Below, in pieces: positions 6,178 to 13,752 of a stretch of DNA of 36,525 nucleotides. Source of the stretch: Phocaeicola_A sp963643925. GTDB lineage: Bacteria; Bacteroidota; Bacteroidia; Bacteroidales; Bacteroidaceae. Position 1 is the stretch's first letter. Each line of letters opens with the position of its first letter. Position numbers and translations under genes: made by a program. The notes under the pieces are model-generated. The model was not told the origin of the DNA, did no database searches, and saw only the letters and a program-made list of their open reading frames with translations. The stretch is taken from assembly GCA_963643925.1 (NCBI GenBank), contig CAVINS010000036.1, forward strand, positions 1 to 36,525. Reading direction: 5' to 3'.

Positions 6178-8025
6178 ATGATAAACAACTGGTCAAAATA
6201 CGGGATAGAGGTACCTATGGGCAGGCACAGCGGAAACTACAAGACCTATTGCCCAAAGTGCCACGAGACGAGGCACGACAAGAGGGACAAGAGTCTCTCC
6301 TGCAACCTTGAGACAGGGCAGTTCAAGTGCCACTACTGCGGCTTCGAGGGTACGGTGGCCGAGGAGGAGGAGTGGGAGAGAGAGCAGCGGAAACAGGCGT
6401 GGTTCAACGCCCACCCCCTAAAACGGCAGAAGAAAGAGTACCGCAAGCCCACCCCGAAGCCCACGGCTCCGATGGAGGAGAGGGCACTGGCGTGGTTCGC
6501 AGGGCGAGGCATAAGCCAGCAGACCCTCATCGGGCTGAGGGTGACGGAGGGCAGGGAGTGGATGCCGCAGAAGAACGGCGAGGCGAACACGGTTCAGTTC
6601 AACTATTTCCTCAACGGAGAGCTGGTGAACGTCAAGTACCGCACAGGCGACAAGTGCTTCAAGCTCGTCAGCGGGGCGGAGCTGCTCCCCTACAACATCG
6701 ACGGAATAAGGGGCGAGAAGTCGTGCATTATCACGGAGGGCGAGATGGATGCCCTCTCGTTCTACGAGGTCGGCTTCCACAACGTGGTGAGTGTCCCCAA
6801 CGGTGCCAACGCCAACCTTGAGTACCTCGATGATTACATGGAGGACTACTTCGATGACAAGGAGGTGGTGTATGTGGCCTCCGACAGCGACACCAAGGGC
6901 GAGGTGCTGAAGAACGAGCTGCTGCGCCGCTTCGGCTACGACCGCTGCAAGGTGGTTGAGTACGGCGACGGCTGCAAGGATGCCAACGAACACCTGATGA
7001 AATATGGGGCGGAGAGCCTGCGGAAGTGTATTGACAACGCCGCATGTGTCCCGATCGAGGGGACGTTCACGGTGGCGGACTTCGAGCCGAGGCTTGACGC
7101 TCTCTTCCAGACCGGACTACAGCGGGGGGCAACGATAGGACACGAGAACTTCGACCAGCTTTGCTCCTTTGAGACAGGAATGCTCGCCGTGATTACAGGC
7201 ATACCCAACCACGGCAAGTCGGAGTGGCTGGACGAGATGATATACCGCCTCAATCTCCGTTACGGCTGGAAATTCGGCTATTTCTCGCCAGAGAACGAGC
7301 CTTTGGAATTTCACGCGAGCAAACTGATAGAGAAATTCGTGGGCAAGAGGTTTGGCAAAGGCACGATGCCGTTTGGCGAGTACGCCTACGCCAAGAGGCA
7401 CATGGCGGACAACTTCTTCTTCATCAACCCCCCGGATGATTTCCTTATAGACACCATTTTCGAGAAAGCGACCTCGCTTGTGAGGCGCAACGGTATCAAG
7501 GGGCTGGTGATAGACCCCTACAACTACCTGGAGGATGACCACGGAAGCAGCGAGACGGATTACGTCAGCAAGCTCCTCTCCAAGATGAAGACCTTTGCGA
7601 AGCGGAACGACATCATCATCTTCCTCGTGGCACACCCTACGAAGTTGCAGAAAAACAAGCTGGGTGTGTATGAGGCACCCGACCTTTACAACATCAGCGG
7701 CTCTGCCCATTTCAACAACAAGGCGGACTACGGCATCAGCGTTCACCGCATATTCGGGGATGACGAGCACGTCGAAATCCATGTGCTGAAAGTGCGTTTC
7801 AAGCACCTTGGGCGCAGGGGCGTGGCGACATTCAAATACAACATCAACAACGGGCGATATGTTCCGTATCAGTCGGTGCTGCCTGTTGAGTGGGATAACG
7901 CCAACCACCTCTTGCGTGCGGTCAACGACGCCCAGCAGGCCGCCATGGACGCGGCGCGGCTGGAGTTCGACAGCCCCGACTTTGACTTTGACGACAACCA
8001 ACAAACGGACGACGTTCCGTACTGA
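6178..8025 (+). CDS. Bifunctional primase-helicase (T7 gp4 / Twinkle type)
   Basis: A 615-residue protein; the ATG at 6178 follows the initiator stop by 11 bases and gives the family-typical start before the zinc finger. Zinc ligands are Cys25/Cys28 (CPKC) and Cys51/Cys54 (CHYC). A TOPRIM core follows: EGEMDAL near residue 187 and SDSDTKG near 236. The RecA-like helicase has Walker A GIPNHGKSEW at about 341-350, Walker B-like GLVIDPYNYLEDD near 441 and a late motif SGSAHFNNKADYGI. It primes and unwinds at the phage fork. The acidic tail (DSPDFDFDDNQ) may contact SSB or polymerase. No phage DNA polymerase gene lies in the window. Confidence 0.9.
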   Translation: MINNWSKYGIEVPMGRHSGNYKTYCPKCHETRHDKRDKSLSCNLETGQFKCHYCGFEGTVAEEEEWEREQRKQAWFNAHPLKRQKKEYRKPTPKPTAPMEERALAWFAGRGISQQTLIGLRVTEGREWMPQKNGEANTVQFNYFLNGELVNVKYRTGDKCFKLVSGAELLPYNIDGIRGEKSCIITEGEMDALSFYEVGFHNVVSVPNGANANLEYLDDYMEDYFDDKEVVYVASDSDTKGEVLKNELLRRFGYDRCKVVEYGDGCKDANEHLMKYGAESLRKCIDNAACVPIEGTFTVADFEPRLDALFQTGLQRGATIGHENFDQLCSFETGMLAVITGIPNHGKSEWLDEMIYRLNLRYGWKFGYFSPENEPLEFHASKLIEKFVGKRFGKGTMPFGEYAYAKRHMADNFFFINPPDDFLIDTIFEKATSLVRRNGIKGLVIDPYNYLEDDHGSSETDYVSKLLSKMKTFAKRNDIIIFLVAHPTKLQKNKLGVYEAPDLYNISGSAHFNNKADYGISVHRIFGDDEHVEIHVLKVRFKHLGRRGVATFKYNINNGRYVPYQSVLPVEWDNANHLLRAVNDAQQAAMDAARLEFDSPDFDFDDNQQTDDVPY

Positions 8026-8029
8026 CACC

Positions 8030-8701
8030 ATGACACTGACAGAACACACACCATACGGAGACCTCATGGATGCCATCAGCGCCTGCGAGCGTTACGGGCG
8101 GCAGTCCGTGAGGGCGGTGAGGAAGCGGCTTCTCAGGGGAGAGTCTGTGGTGTTCCACCGCACCCACACCCCCGCGCCGGACAAGCAGGCCGTGCTGTAC
8201 ATGTACGCCCTCGTGGACGGCGACATAGGCTGGTATACCTACACCATACTGGAGGGGGCTGAGGGGGATGCCTTCGCACGCAGGATGAGCGACGAGAGGA
8301 CGGTCTCCGTGATACACAGCCACGCCATAAACCGCTTCATCCTGCGCCGCCTCTGCCACGAGGACACGGAGGAGTACGAGAGGCTCACCTCCGACGAGGG
8401 GCGGTACAGGAAAGTGCAGCGGTACTTGCTGCGAAACCTCGCCTCGACATACCCGCACCGCGACCGCGCCACGGACGAGTTCACGACATACTTCGACGGC
8501 GGACTCTTCCTCGGAGTGGTGGAGGGTGACGTGTGGAGGTTCAAGACATTCATCATGAACCGCCAGTGCGGGCAGTACCAGCGGATGCAGTCGCTGACAT
8601 CGGAGCAAGCCATGAAGCGGCTCGTGCGGAACTTGCGGAGCGACAGCGGGGGCAACCGCGAGATTGGAATGCTGACAAAGGCAATGAACGACATCAAATA
8701 A
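8030..8701 (+). CDS. Hypothetical protein in replication operon
   Basis: A 223-residue protein; I chose the ATG at 8030, four bases after the primase-helicase stop, since the longer frame overlaps that gene. The first half has a beta-rich domain (SVVFHRTHTPAPDKQAVLYM, then IGWYTYTILEG), the second half is helical and basic (FILRRLCHEDTEEYERL, then a YFDGGLFLGVVEGDVWRF segment). A toxin-like or nuclease-like fold (RRMSDERTVSVIHSHAINRF) is possible but I see no clear catalytic motif. Function unknown. Confidence 0.6.
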   Translation: MTLTEHTPYGDLMDAISACERYGRQSVRAVRKRLLRGESVVFHRTHTPAPDKQAVLYMYALVDGDIGWYTYTILEGAEGDAFARRMSDERTVSVIHSHAINRFILRRLCHEDTEEYERLTSDEGRYRKVQRYLLRNLASTYPHRDRATDEFTTYFDGGLFLGVVEGDVWRFKTFIMNRQCGQYQRMQSLTSEQAMKRLVRNLRSDSGGNREIGMLTKAMNDIK

Positions 8702-8712
8702 CTAACCCTAAT

Positions 8713-8988
8713 ATGACAAAATTACCAGACGCATTAGAACGCCTCCGTCCCAATCGGAGGAAGAAAGACGAGGAAACCACCACGGCAAGCGGCCACCTGC
8801 AATGCTGCCTTGACTGCACCCACTGGCGCAGCAATGGGGAGACGGAACTCTCCGACTACGCCAACATCGCCTACGGGCGGTGTCTGAAGAACGGAGGGGG
8901 CTGCCCGCCCATGCACACATGCGCGGCGTGGGAGAGCAGCAACGGAGACACCAAGCGGCATCCGGCTGGCGGGCTTTTCTATTTCTGA
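8713..8988 (+). CDS. Small Cys-rich protein, putative zinc binder
   Basis: A 91-residue protein starting at the ATG at 8713 after an A/T-rich gap. The N-terminal third is basic; the rest has CCLDCTHW, GRCLKNGGGCPP and HTCAAWE, about six cysteines in a small domain. It shares the C-x2-C-x-[HY] knuckle and the closing C-x(0-2)-[YW] pattern with the protein at 2461. It lies just before ssb. Probably a zinc-stabilised mini protein that binds nucleic acid or protein; not demonstrated. Confidence 0.6.
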   Translation: MTKLPDALERLRPNRRKKDEETTTASGHLQCCLDCTHWRSNGETELSDYANIAYGRCLKNGGGCPPMHTCAAWESSNGDTKRHPAGGLFYF

Positions 8989-9017
8989 AACGGACAACAA
9001 CACAAAAACACACGAAT

Positions 9018-9518
9018 ATGTTAGAACTTACCATCATCGGCAACCTCACAGCCGACGCGACAATCAAGGACTGGAACGGAAAGTCCTTCATCGCCTTCAA
9101 CATCGCCGAGAACCAGCAGTACACCGGCGCTGACGGTGTGAAGCGCGAGAAAACAACCTACGTCTCCTGCCTGAAGCCCATAAGGGGCGAGAACAGCGGC
9201 ATAGCCCAGTATCTCAGGAAAGGCACACAGGTGTACGCCCGCGGCAGGGCGAGCGCCAAGCCTTTCTCCCGCGGCGACGGCACGCTGGACGCTTCGCTGA
9301 ATTGCAGCGTGGACTACGTTCAGCTGCTCGGCGGGGCGAAAAAAGAGCAGAATAGCCCCTCTGAGGGCGTTTCGCACCCCCAGACGGACAATTTACCGTC
9401 CCGATCCTCGGAAGCCCCTCAGAAGGCAAATACGGCCCCACAGGCGGGTTTCTCCGCCACGGGGTACAATATGCCGCAGGCGGCGCTGCCTGTGGATGAC
9501 ACCCTGCCATTCGCATAA
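9018..9518 (+). CDS. ssb: Single-stranded DNA-binding protein
   Basis: A 166-residue SSB with the OB fold starting at MLELTIIGNLTADATIKDW and the FIAFNIAENQQY and KGTQVYARGRASAKPF strands. A disordered Gln/Pro/Ser linker follows from about residue 112. The end is DDTLPFA, the acidic SSB tail (DDxxPF) that recruits partners, with one extra Ala. It covers single strands at the fork and supports the Sak4-type annealing protein and NinB-like protein. Confidence 0.9.
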   Translation: MLELTIIGNLTADATIKDWNGKSFIAFNIAENQQYTGADGVKREKTTYVSCLKPIRGENSGIAQYLRKGTQVYARGRASAKPFSRGDGTLDASLNCSVDYVQLLGGAKKEQNSPSEGVSHPQTDNLPSRSSEAPQKANTAPQAGFSATGYNMPQAALPVDDTLPFA

Positions 9519-9532
9519 AACATGACGGAGAG

Positions 9533-9736
9533 ATGAGTATCACAGCAAGAAAAATCAGAATGCAGTGCGACGCCTATGAGCCGTACCGCCTGCACACGGC
9601 AGAGGAGCAGATGAGCGACGAGGAGATGCTCCAGCAGCTCCGTGAGCTTCGATGCATGTTCTTAGGCTCGCGCCGCAGCATGGCCCTCGGCATCGCGCTG
9701 GAGAGGCTGACCAAAACAGAGACACATGGAGAATAA
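9533..9736 (+). CDS. Small hypothetical protein
   Basis: A 67-residue protein 14 bases after ssb. Predicted all-helical, with an acidic central helix (SDEEMLQQLRELRCMFLG) and a short basic stretch. It overlaps the 37-codon frame that follows by 11 bp. No family recognised. Confidence 0.5.
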   Translation: MSITARKIRMQCDAYEPYRLHTAEEQMSDEEMLQQLRELRCMFLGSRRSMALGIALERLTKTETHGE

Positions 9737-9839
9737 GACACCTGACACCGCAGGCAAGGACTGGAGGGAAAGCCGGGGAGCGAGGAAAGAACACCGTTGG
9801 GCAAAGTTCCTGCGCAAACACATCATCTACGAGAAATGA
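9726..9839 (+). CDS. Very small basic protein (37 aa)
   Basis: ATG at 9726 inside the end of the preceding gene, stop TGA at 9837-9839, which overlaps the next ATG in the ATGA arrangement common in this phage. The peptide is strongly basic and Trp-containing (KDWRESRGARKEHRW, ending LRKHIIYEK). Supported only by the start/stop overlaps on both sides and by the otherwise uncovered 100 bases. Confidence 0.4.
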   Translation: MENKTPDTAGKDWRESRGARKEHRWAKFLRKHIIYEK

Positions 9840-10003
9840 ACACAATAAAGAACACCCAACCCAAGCGGCAGAGCGAGCCGACCTGCGCCAGCTGCGACCA
9901 CATGAGCGTCCGGGGACACTACTGCCACAACTGGCAATGCCAAACCGAACTGACGAGCAGCTGCGCACAGCACAGCAAAATCAAACCCGCCGCAAGGAGA
10001 TGA
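9836..10003 (+). CDS. Small Cys-rich protein (55 aa)
   Basis: Starts at the ATG at 9836 through an ATGA overlap. It has CASCDHM, HYCHNWQC and a later C (TSSCAQH), five cysteines and several histidines in 55 residues, consistent with a zinc knuckle. It is the third member of the small C-x2-C group in this operon and ends in a basic tail (KIKPAARR). Unknown function. Confidence 0.55.
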   Translation: MNTIKNTQPKRQSEPTCASCDHMSVRGHYCHNWQCQTELTSSCAQHSKIKPAARR

Positions 10004-10025
10004 CCATACCATACAGACCAGAACG

Positions 10026-10628
10026 ATGAACAATAAAAAGCGATACACCAAGAACGAGCTGACGCAACTACGCCTCCTCTTCAATCAGGGCAAAAGCGAC
10101 GAAAGCATAGCCGCCATCATGGGACGAGGAATAGAGGGCATCAAGGCCAAACGCCGCCAACTCGGACTCCACCGCCCGGACGCAGTGGCCATCAGCATCA
10201 AGAACGGCCACAAGTGGACAAAGGACGAACTGGAGTTCATCCACAACTACTGGCGCACCAAGACCGACGAGTGGATGGCCAAGAAGCTCGGTGTCACCGT
10301 CAGCTCCTACAAGCACAAACGACAGCGCATGACCACCGTCTCCACCTTATCCGGCAAGCCCAAGAACGCAGGGTACATCAAACGCTGGACACAGGCCAAG
10401 AGACGGCACGACACGTGGACATACACACAGGAGGAATTTCTGCGGGAGAAATACCCCAACCACAGCGCGAAGGACATCGCCCGCTACCTCGGCAGGAGCG
10501 AGAACGCCATCCAGTGGAAAGCCAAGCGGATGGGTCTCCGAAAGGACTACATAGCCGGGAGAAAAGGCTACCAGCCCGTCGAGAACTACTACAGCAAAGA
10601 AACCTTTAAACCCCAATTGATAAAATGA
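10026..10628 (+). CDS. Triple HTH (Myb/SANT-like) DNA-binding protein
   Basis: A 200-residue basic protein made of three similar three-helix units. Unit 1 (about 5-50) has KNELTQLRLLFNQGKSDESI and GIEGIKAKRRQLGL; unit 2 (about 63-105) WTKDELEFIHNYW and VSSYKHKRQRM; unit 3 (about 130-172) WTYTQEEFLREKYPNHSAKD and SENAIQWKAKRMGL. Each has an opening W/Y-T-x-x-E, a middle [AI]-x-x-[LM]-[GR]-R and a recognition helix with K-R. This suggests a sequence-specific DNA binder with an extended site, for instance a middle or late transcription regulator. The target is unknown. Confidence 0.65.
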   Translation: MNNKKRYTKNELTQLRLLFNQGKSDESIAAIMGRGIEGIKAKRRQLGLHRPDAVAISIKNGHKWTKDELEFIHNYWRTKTDEWMAKKLGVTVSSYKHKRQRMTTVSTLSGKPKNAGYIKRWTQAKRRHDTWTYTQEEFLREKYPNHSAKDIARYLGRSENAIQWKAKRMGLRKDYIAGRKGYQPVENYYSKETFKPQLIK

Positions 10629-10780
10629 ACAACGTAAGAATCCCCGTAGAGCCAGCCGCCGATGAAAAAGGCCGCTGCATGGACTGCATCTATTTCGAGA
10701 GCCGCCACGAAAGCGACGGCTACGACTGGATAGACGCTTATTACCAACCCATAAAAACCAAAAAACAGCAACACAAATGA
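10625..10780 (+). CDS. Small Cys-pair protein (51 aa)
   Basis: ATG at 10625 overlaps the upstream stop, and its own TGA at 10778-10780 overlaps the next ATG at 10777. The sequence has one CMDCIYFESRH knuckle near residues 18-28 and an acidic/aromatic tail (DGYDWIDAYYQP). It is the fourth and shortest of the C-x2-C minis. The ATGA coupling on both sides supports that it is real. Confidence 0.5.
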   Translation: MNNVRIPVEPAADEKGRCMDCIYFESRHESDGYDWIDAYYQPIKTKKQQHK

Positions 10781-11265
10781 AACAGGAAGTATTAGTTATG
10801 GCAGCCCTCCTCACCGTCATGGGCTGCACGCAAGACAAACCCACCACACAGCCCATCCAAGACATCGAGGGCATCAGTTGCGAGGACACCGCAGAGTACG
10901 TCCCCACGCTGGAGGAGATTGAGGACTCCATCCTCACGGACATGGCGATGGCCTTCGCCTATGTGGAGAGCCGCTGCAACCCCGCCGCCACCAGCAAGGT
11001 CGAGGACGCGGCGGGACTCCTACAGATAAAGCCCTCTATGGTGGCGGAGTGCAACCGTCTCAGCGGCTACGAGCGTTTCTGCCTCAGCGACCGCTACGAC
11101 AGCGAGCTTTCCGTCTGCATGTTCGAGATAGTCATGAGAGAGCGCAACCCGGAGCTTGACATCCACACCGCCTGCGACGTGTGGAATCCGGGGTGCGGCA
11201 AGGCATACCGGAACGCCGTGGTGGGGCAGTATATGAAAATCACGCAAAACACACCGGAGCAATGA
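10777..11265 (+). CDS. Lipoprotein lytic transglycosylase (SLT-like), candidate lysis protein
   Basis: A 162-residue protein with a lipoprotein signal: hydrophobic residues 5-15 followed by MGC with Cys17 as the lipidation site (residue -2 is Met, slightly off consensus). The mature part has an SLT fold: FAYVESRCNPAA with likely catalytic Glu64, then AAGLLQIKPSMVAECN, the family's GLMQ-type motif. Extra cysteines may form disulfides in the periplasm. It would cleave the glycan of peptidoglycan from a membrane anchor. The place at the end of the early operon and not beside tail genes suggests a role in lysis or in late envelope change and not in DNA injection, but this is inference. Confidence 0.7.
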   Translation: MKQEVLVMAALLTVMGCTQDKPTTQPIQDIEGISCEDTAEYVPTLEEIEDSILTDMAMAFAYVESRCNPAATSKVEDAAGLLQIKPSMVAECNRLSGYERFCLSDRYDSELSVCMFEIVMRERNPELDIHTACDVWNPGCGKAYRNAVVGQYMKITQNTPEQ

Positions 11266-11923
11266 AGAAGAAAATCACGGANNNNNNNNNNNNNNNNNNN
11301 NNNNNNNNNNNNNNNNNNNNNTCACGGAAATCGCAGATGAGGCGAGGCAGTCATTCGAGCGCGGCAGGAAGCTGCGTGCCGCCATGGAGCAAGACCCCAA
11401 CTTCAGGAAGTTCATCGACAGCGGGGACAGCGCCAAGGTCTCCCGCCTCGTGTCAATGGCGTACCTCATGGGGACGGTCTTTCAGGGCTACTCCGAGGAT
11501 GCCATAGACATCATGGAGAAGTATAAGCTGGTACACAAGAAAATCAAGACCACGAGCAACAACCTCGTGCAGTCCTTCGATGTTTACGACAAGGCCGTCT
11601 CCGCCCTCATAAACACCCAGGATGCCAAGTTGCAGCTCTGCAACGACTGGGAGATTTTTCAGGAGACCTGCGACAAGTTCATGAACGCCGACGTGCGTGT
11701 CTCCTGTTATGACGCTTGGAACGACGACAAGCTGAGGAGGGAGGGCGAGTACCTGTGCCGTGTCGAGGGGGTCGCCAACGCCACGCACCTTGCCCTGCGG
11801 TGGCAGGACGGCAAGTGGCTGCAATACTCCCCAATCCCACCGGACGAGGGCTGGGTCGGATTCAGCGCCAAGGTGTCGGAGGTGGCGTACCGGGTGAAAG
11901 GAGGGGGCGATGACGAAGAGTGA
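11262..11923 (+). CDS. Hypothetical protein interrupted by a spurious assembly gap
   Basis: The ATG at 11262 overlaps the upstream stop. The reading frame breaks at the N run 11282-11321 only because of the gap. The 7 bases TCACGGA stand on both sides (11275-11281 and 11322-11328); merging them gives an in-frame MKKKITEIADEARQ start and a protein of about 204 residues. The N-terminal two thirds are helical (RLVSMAYLMGTVFQGY, KKIKTTSNNLVQ). The C-terminal part (GEYLCRVEGV, LRWQDGKWLQYSPIPP) resembles the small beta domain of DUF551-type phage proteins. Function unknown. Confidence 0.65.
11282..11321. other. Assembly gap (40 N), probably no missing sequence
   Basis: Flanks repeat TCACGGA exactly. 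Collapsing the gap and one copy restores the reading frame of the surrounding gene. Confidence 0.75.
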
Positions 11924-12182
11924 GTTCGACAGAGACCGCTTCGGCAAATATGACGAGATAGTGGTGCGGAGCTACTTCCGCTCCGAGAGGGAGCGTGTCG
12001 AGTGGGAGGACTTCGAGGAGAGGCTCGTCAACGGCCACAAGGCCGCCAGCCTCCCCCCATGCCAGTACTGGGTACTCTACAAGCGAGGCCCGCTGTGGCT
12101 GAGGGAGAGGCCCGTGAGAACGAAAATTCCCGATCATGTCTGCGACGAGCCTGTGGCGGCGGAGGAAGGAGGCGAGCGATGA
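11910..12182 (+). CDS. Small hypothetical protein
   Basis: A 90-residue charged protein whose start lies 14 bp inside the previous gene and whose stop overlaps the next start in ATGA. Features are an acidic/basic helix (YFRSERERVEWEDFEERL), CQYWVLYKRGPLWLRERPV and an acidic end. No family recognised. Probably co-translated with its neighbours. Confidence 0.5.
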   Translation: MTKSEFDRDRFGKYDEIVVRSYFRSERERVEWEDFEERLVNGHKAASLPPCQYWVLYKRGPLWLRERPVRTKIPDHVCDEPVAAEEGGER

Positions 12183-12598
12183 GCCACAGGTACAAGACCT
12201 CCAAGAGCAGGAAAGCGGCGCCGCAGGCCCCTGTCTCCGAGCCTCACGACATCTTCACGGTGTTCTGCAAGGCGGAGCTGGGCTACGAGCCAGTCCGCGA
12301 GTACCGCTTCCACCCTGTACGCAAGTGGCGGTTTGACTACGCCATACCCGCGCTGAAGATAGCCGTTGAGTGCGACGGCGGGGTGTGGACTCATGGCCGC
12401 CATGTGAGACCCACAGGGTACATCAAGGACATGGAGAAGTTCAACGCCGCGGCGGAGGCCGGCTGGGTGGTGCTGAAATTCACGCCACAGCAGCTCATGA
12501 CCCAGGACACCGTGGCGACACTCCGCTCCACCATAGCGAGGCGCATAGGGGAACTCGCGAGACAGACAAAACCGATAACCAAAAACACATCCGAATGA
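12179..12598 (+). CDS. DUF559/Vsr-like endonuclease
   Basis: A 139-residue protein with a PD-(D/E)XK-type core: REYRFHPVRKWRFDYAIP with Asp53, then KIAVECDGGVW with Glu64 and Asp66, followed by H72 and the helix IKDMEKFNAAAEAGW and strand VVLKFTPQQL. This matches DUF559/very-short-patch-repair-like nucleases. In phages such enzymes can stand in for a Holliday junction or branch-cleaving nuclease, or act as a free-standing nicking or homing enzyme. Its place at the end of the recombination operon favours a role in DNA processing. ATGA overlaps link it on both sides. Confidence 0.7.
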   Translation: MSHRYKTSKSRKAAPQAPVSEPHDIFTVFCKAELGYEPVREYRFHPVRKWRFDYAIPALKIAVECDGGVWTHGRHVRPTGYIKDMEKFNAAAEAGWVVLKFTPQQLMTQDTVATLRSTIARRIGELARQTKPITKNTSE

Positions 12599-13074
12599 CA
12601 GAGAACTACAGTATCTTGGGCGAGATAGCCATGATGAAAGACCAGTACGAGGCTGAGGTCGCCGTCAACAGAGACCACAACAGAATTTTCCACCAGCGCA
12701 GGGATCTTGCCTTCGAGGAGATGATGATGCTTCGCAACATCTGCTCCTCCCAGCTCAAAAAGGAGAGTAGGATACTGGCAGTCCGCGTGGAACTCTTCGC
12801 CATGCTCTACCTCTGCGAGCCGCAGTCGCTCTTTTACAAGACGAACCGGCACTCCCAGACCGTCCGCGACTATGCGGGACACGTCATGGGCATCCGCGGC
12901 TGGAGACTCAGCAAGTACAAGCAAAACCTCGCATTTTTGTATTTCAGGGACAGGGTGTTCCGCTCTGCCGTGAACAACGTACTGAAGGCCATGAATGAGC
13001 TGCCAGTAAAAAAATCCCATGCAGGAACGCGCAAGAAATCAACGAGTCAGTGGAGAAACCACAACTCCAAATAG
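12595..13074 (+). CDS. Hypothetical helical protein
   Basis: A 159-residue basic protein coupled by ATGA to the nuclease gene. It is nearly all helical, with a Met-rich segment (LAFEEMMMLRNICS) and a conserved-looking middle (LAVRVELFAMLYLC). The Lys/Ser-rich tail runs up to the ASCH promoter. No motif recognised. It is the last gene before the first clear promoter break. Confidence 0.5.
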   Translation: MTENYSILGEIAMMKDQYEAEVAVNRDHNRIFHQRRDLAFEEMMMLRNICSSQLKKESRILAVRVELFAMLYLCEPQSLFYKTNRHSQTVRDYAGHVMGIRGWRLSKYKQNLAFLYFRDRVFRSAVNNVLKAMNELPVKKSHAGTRKKSTSQWRNHNSK

Positions 13075-13092
13075 CTCCAAGTGAAATTTTAT

Positions 13093-13123
13093 TTTGCCAA
13101 TCTAAAATAAAGTTGTATTTTTG
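13093..13123 (+). promoter_or_regulatory. Bacteroidetes-type promoter for the ASCH gene
   Basis: TTTG at 13093-13096 (in TTTTGCC) and TATTTTTG at 13116-13123, 19 bases apart. This is the primary sigma pattern TTTG-N19-TAnnTTTG. The gene start follows 22 bases downstream. Confidence 0.75.
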
Positions 13124-13145
13124 CAATTCAAATAAGACCGTATCT

Positions 13146-13592
13146 ATGGCAACGAAAACGAAAACAAAGTCCGTGGTTCAGGCCGCAGCCGACACGATGA
13201 GGCAGGAGGGCAAAAAGGTTCTCACGCTCATCATCCGCCAACAGCCCCTCGACGACATCCTCGCGGGGGTCAAGAAAACGGAGTACCGCGAGGTCAAGGA
13301 GACCACCTACCGCAAGCTGGTGCAGCTTGACAAGAGCGGCGAGAACATTCTTCTCGACAAGGACGAACACGCCGTGCCAGTCCACTACGACGCGTTGCTG
13401 CTGTTCGCCGGCTACAGCGCGAACCGCGACAGTGCGTTGGTGGAGGTGACAGGTGCTGCCGAGGAGTACTTCAAGGACGAGCAGGGCAACGTGGTCTCCT
13501 TCGAGGAGGAGGACGGCTCGACGTTCTATCCGTCCCAGATAGCCTACAGTCTTGGGCGTGTCATCGCCAAGGACGTGCATCCGAAGCGATAG
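13146..13592 (+). CDS. ASCH-domain protein
   Basis: A 148-residue protein starting at the ATG at 13146, just behind its own promoter. After a basic N-terminal tail of about 25 residues, the core begins with VLTLIIRQQPLDDILAGVKK and TEYREVKETT, the typical opening of ASCH/PUA-like folds (a strand, then a helix 'ILxGxKxxExR'). Later ALLLFAGYSANRDSALVEVT forms the beta barrel. ASCH domains are predicted RNA binders, and some are nucleoside- or base-processing enzymes. With its own promoter and terminator it is a one-gene unit between early and late regions and could act early on host or phage RNA. Confidence 0.7.
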   Translation: MATKTKTKSVVQAAADTMRQEGKKVLTLIIRQQPLDDILAGVKKTEYREVKETTYRKLVQLDKSGENILLDKDEHAVPVHYDALLLFAGYSANRDSALVEVTGAAEEYFKDEQGNVVSFEEEDGSTFYPSQIAYSLGRVIAKDVHPKR

Positions 13593-13616
13593 CACACTAC
13601 GGAAAAACAGCGTTAC

Positions 13617-13648
13617 TGGCGGCATGGTCTGACTGTGCCGCCATTTTC
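13617..13648 (+). terminator. Intrinsic terminator after the ASCH gene
   Basis: TGGCGGCA (13617-13624) pairs with TGCCGCCA (13636-13643), loop of 11 bases, followed by TTTTC and a second T-rich stretch. It would end the ASCH and early transcripts before the portal promoter. Confidence 0.75.
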
Positions 13649-13711
13649 TATTTTGGCAAACAGCCGCCGTCTTGCCTTTTTCTTCGTCCCCAAGTCTCTG
13701 ACATTGCTGAT

Positions 13712-13729
13712 AATGTGAGTACTTTTGCA
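13712..13729 (+). promoter_or_regulatory. Late promoter upstream of portal (copy 1)
   Basis: Contains TACTTTTG (13720-13727), a TAnnTTTG -7 element. The whole 18-base block AATGTGAGTACTTTTGCA is repeated exactly at 17519-17536. The -33 position has TCTG, a poor match, which suggests dependence on a phage activator. Confidence 0.6.
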
Positions 13730-13752
13730 TTTCGTTTTGAAACGCCACAACA

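Noticed and set aside
11262..11923. True frameshift or pseudogene at the first gap
   Set aside because: The frame is restored by merging the duplicated TCACGGA flanks.
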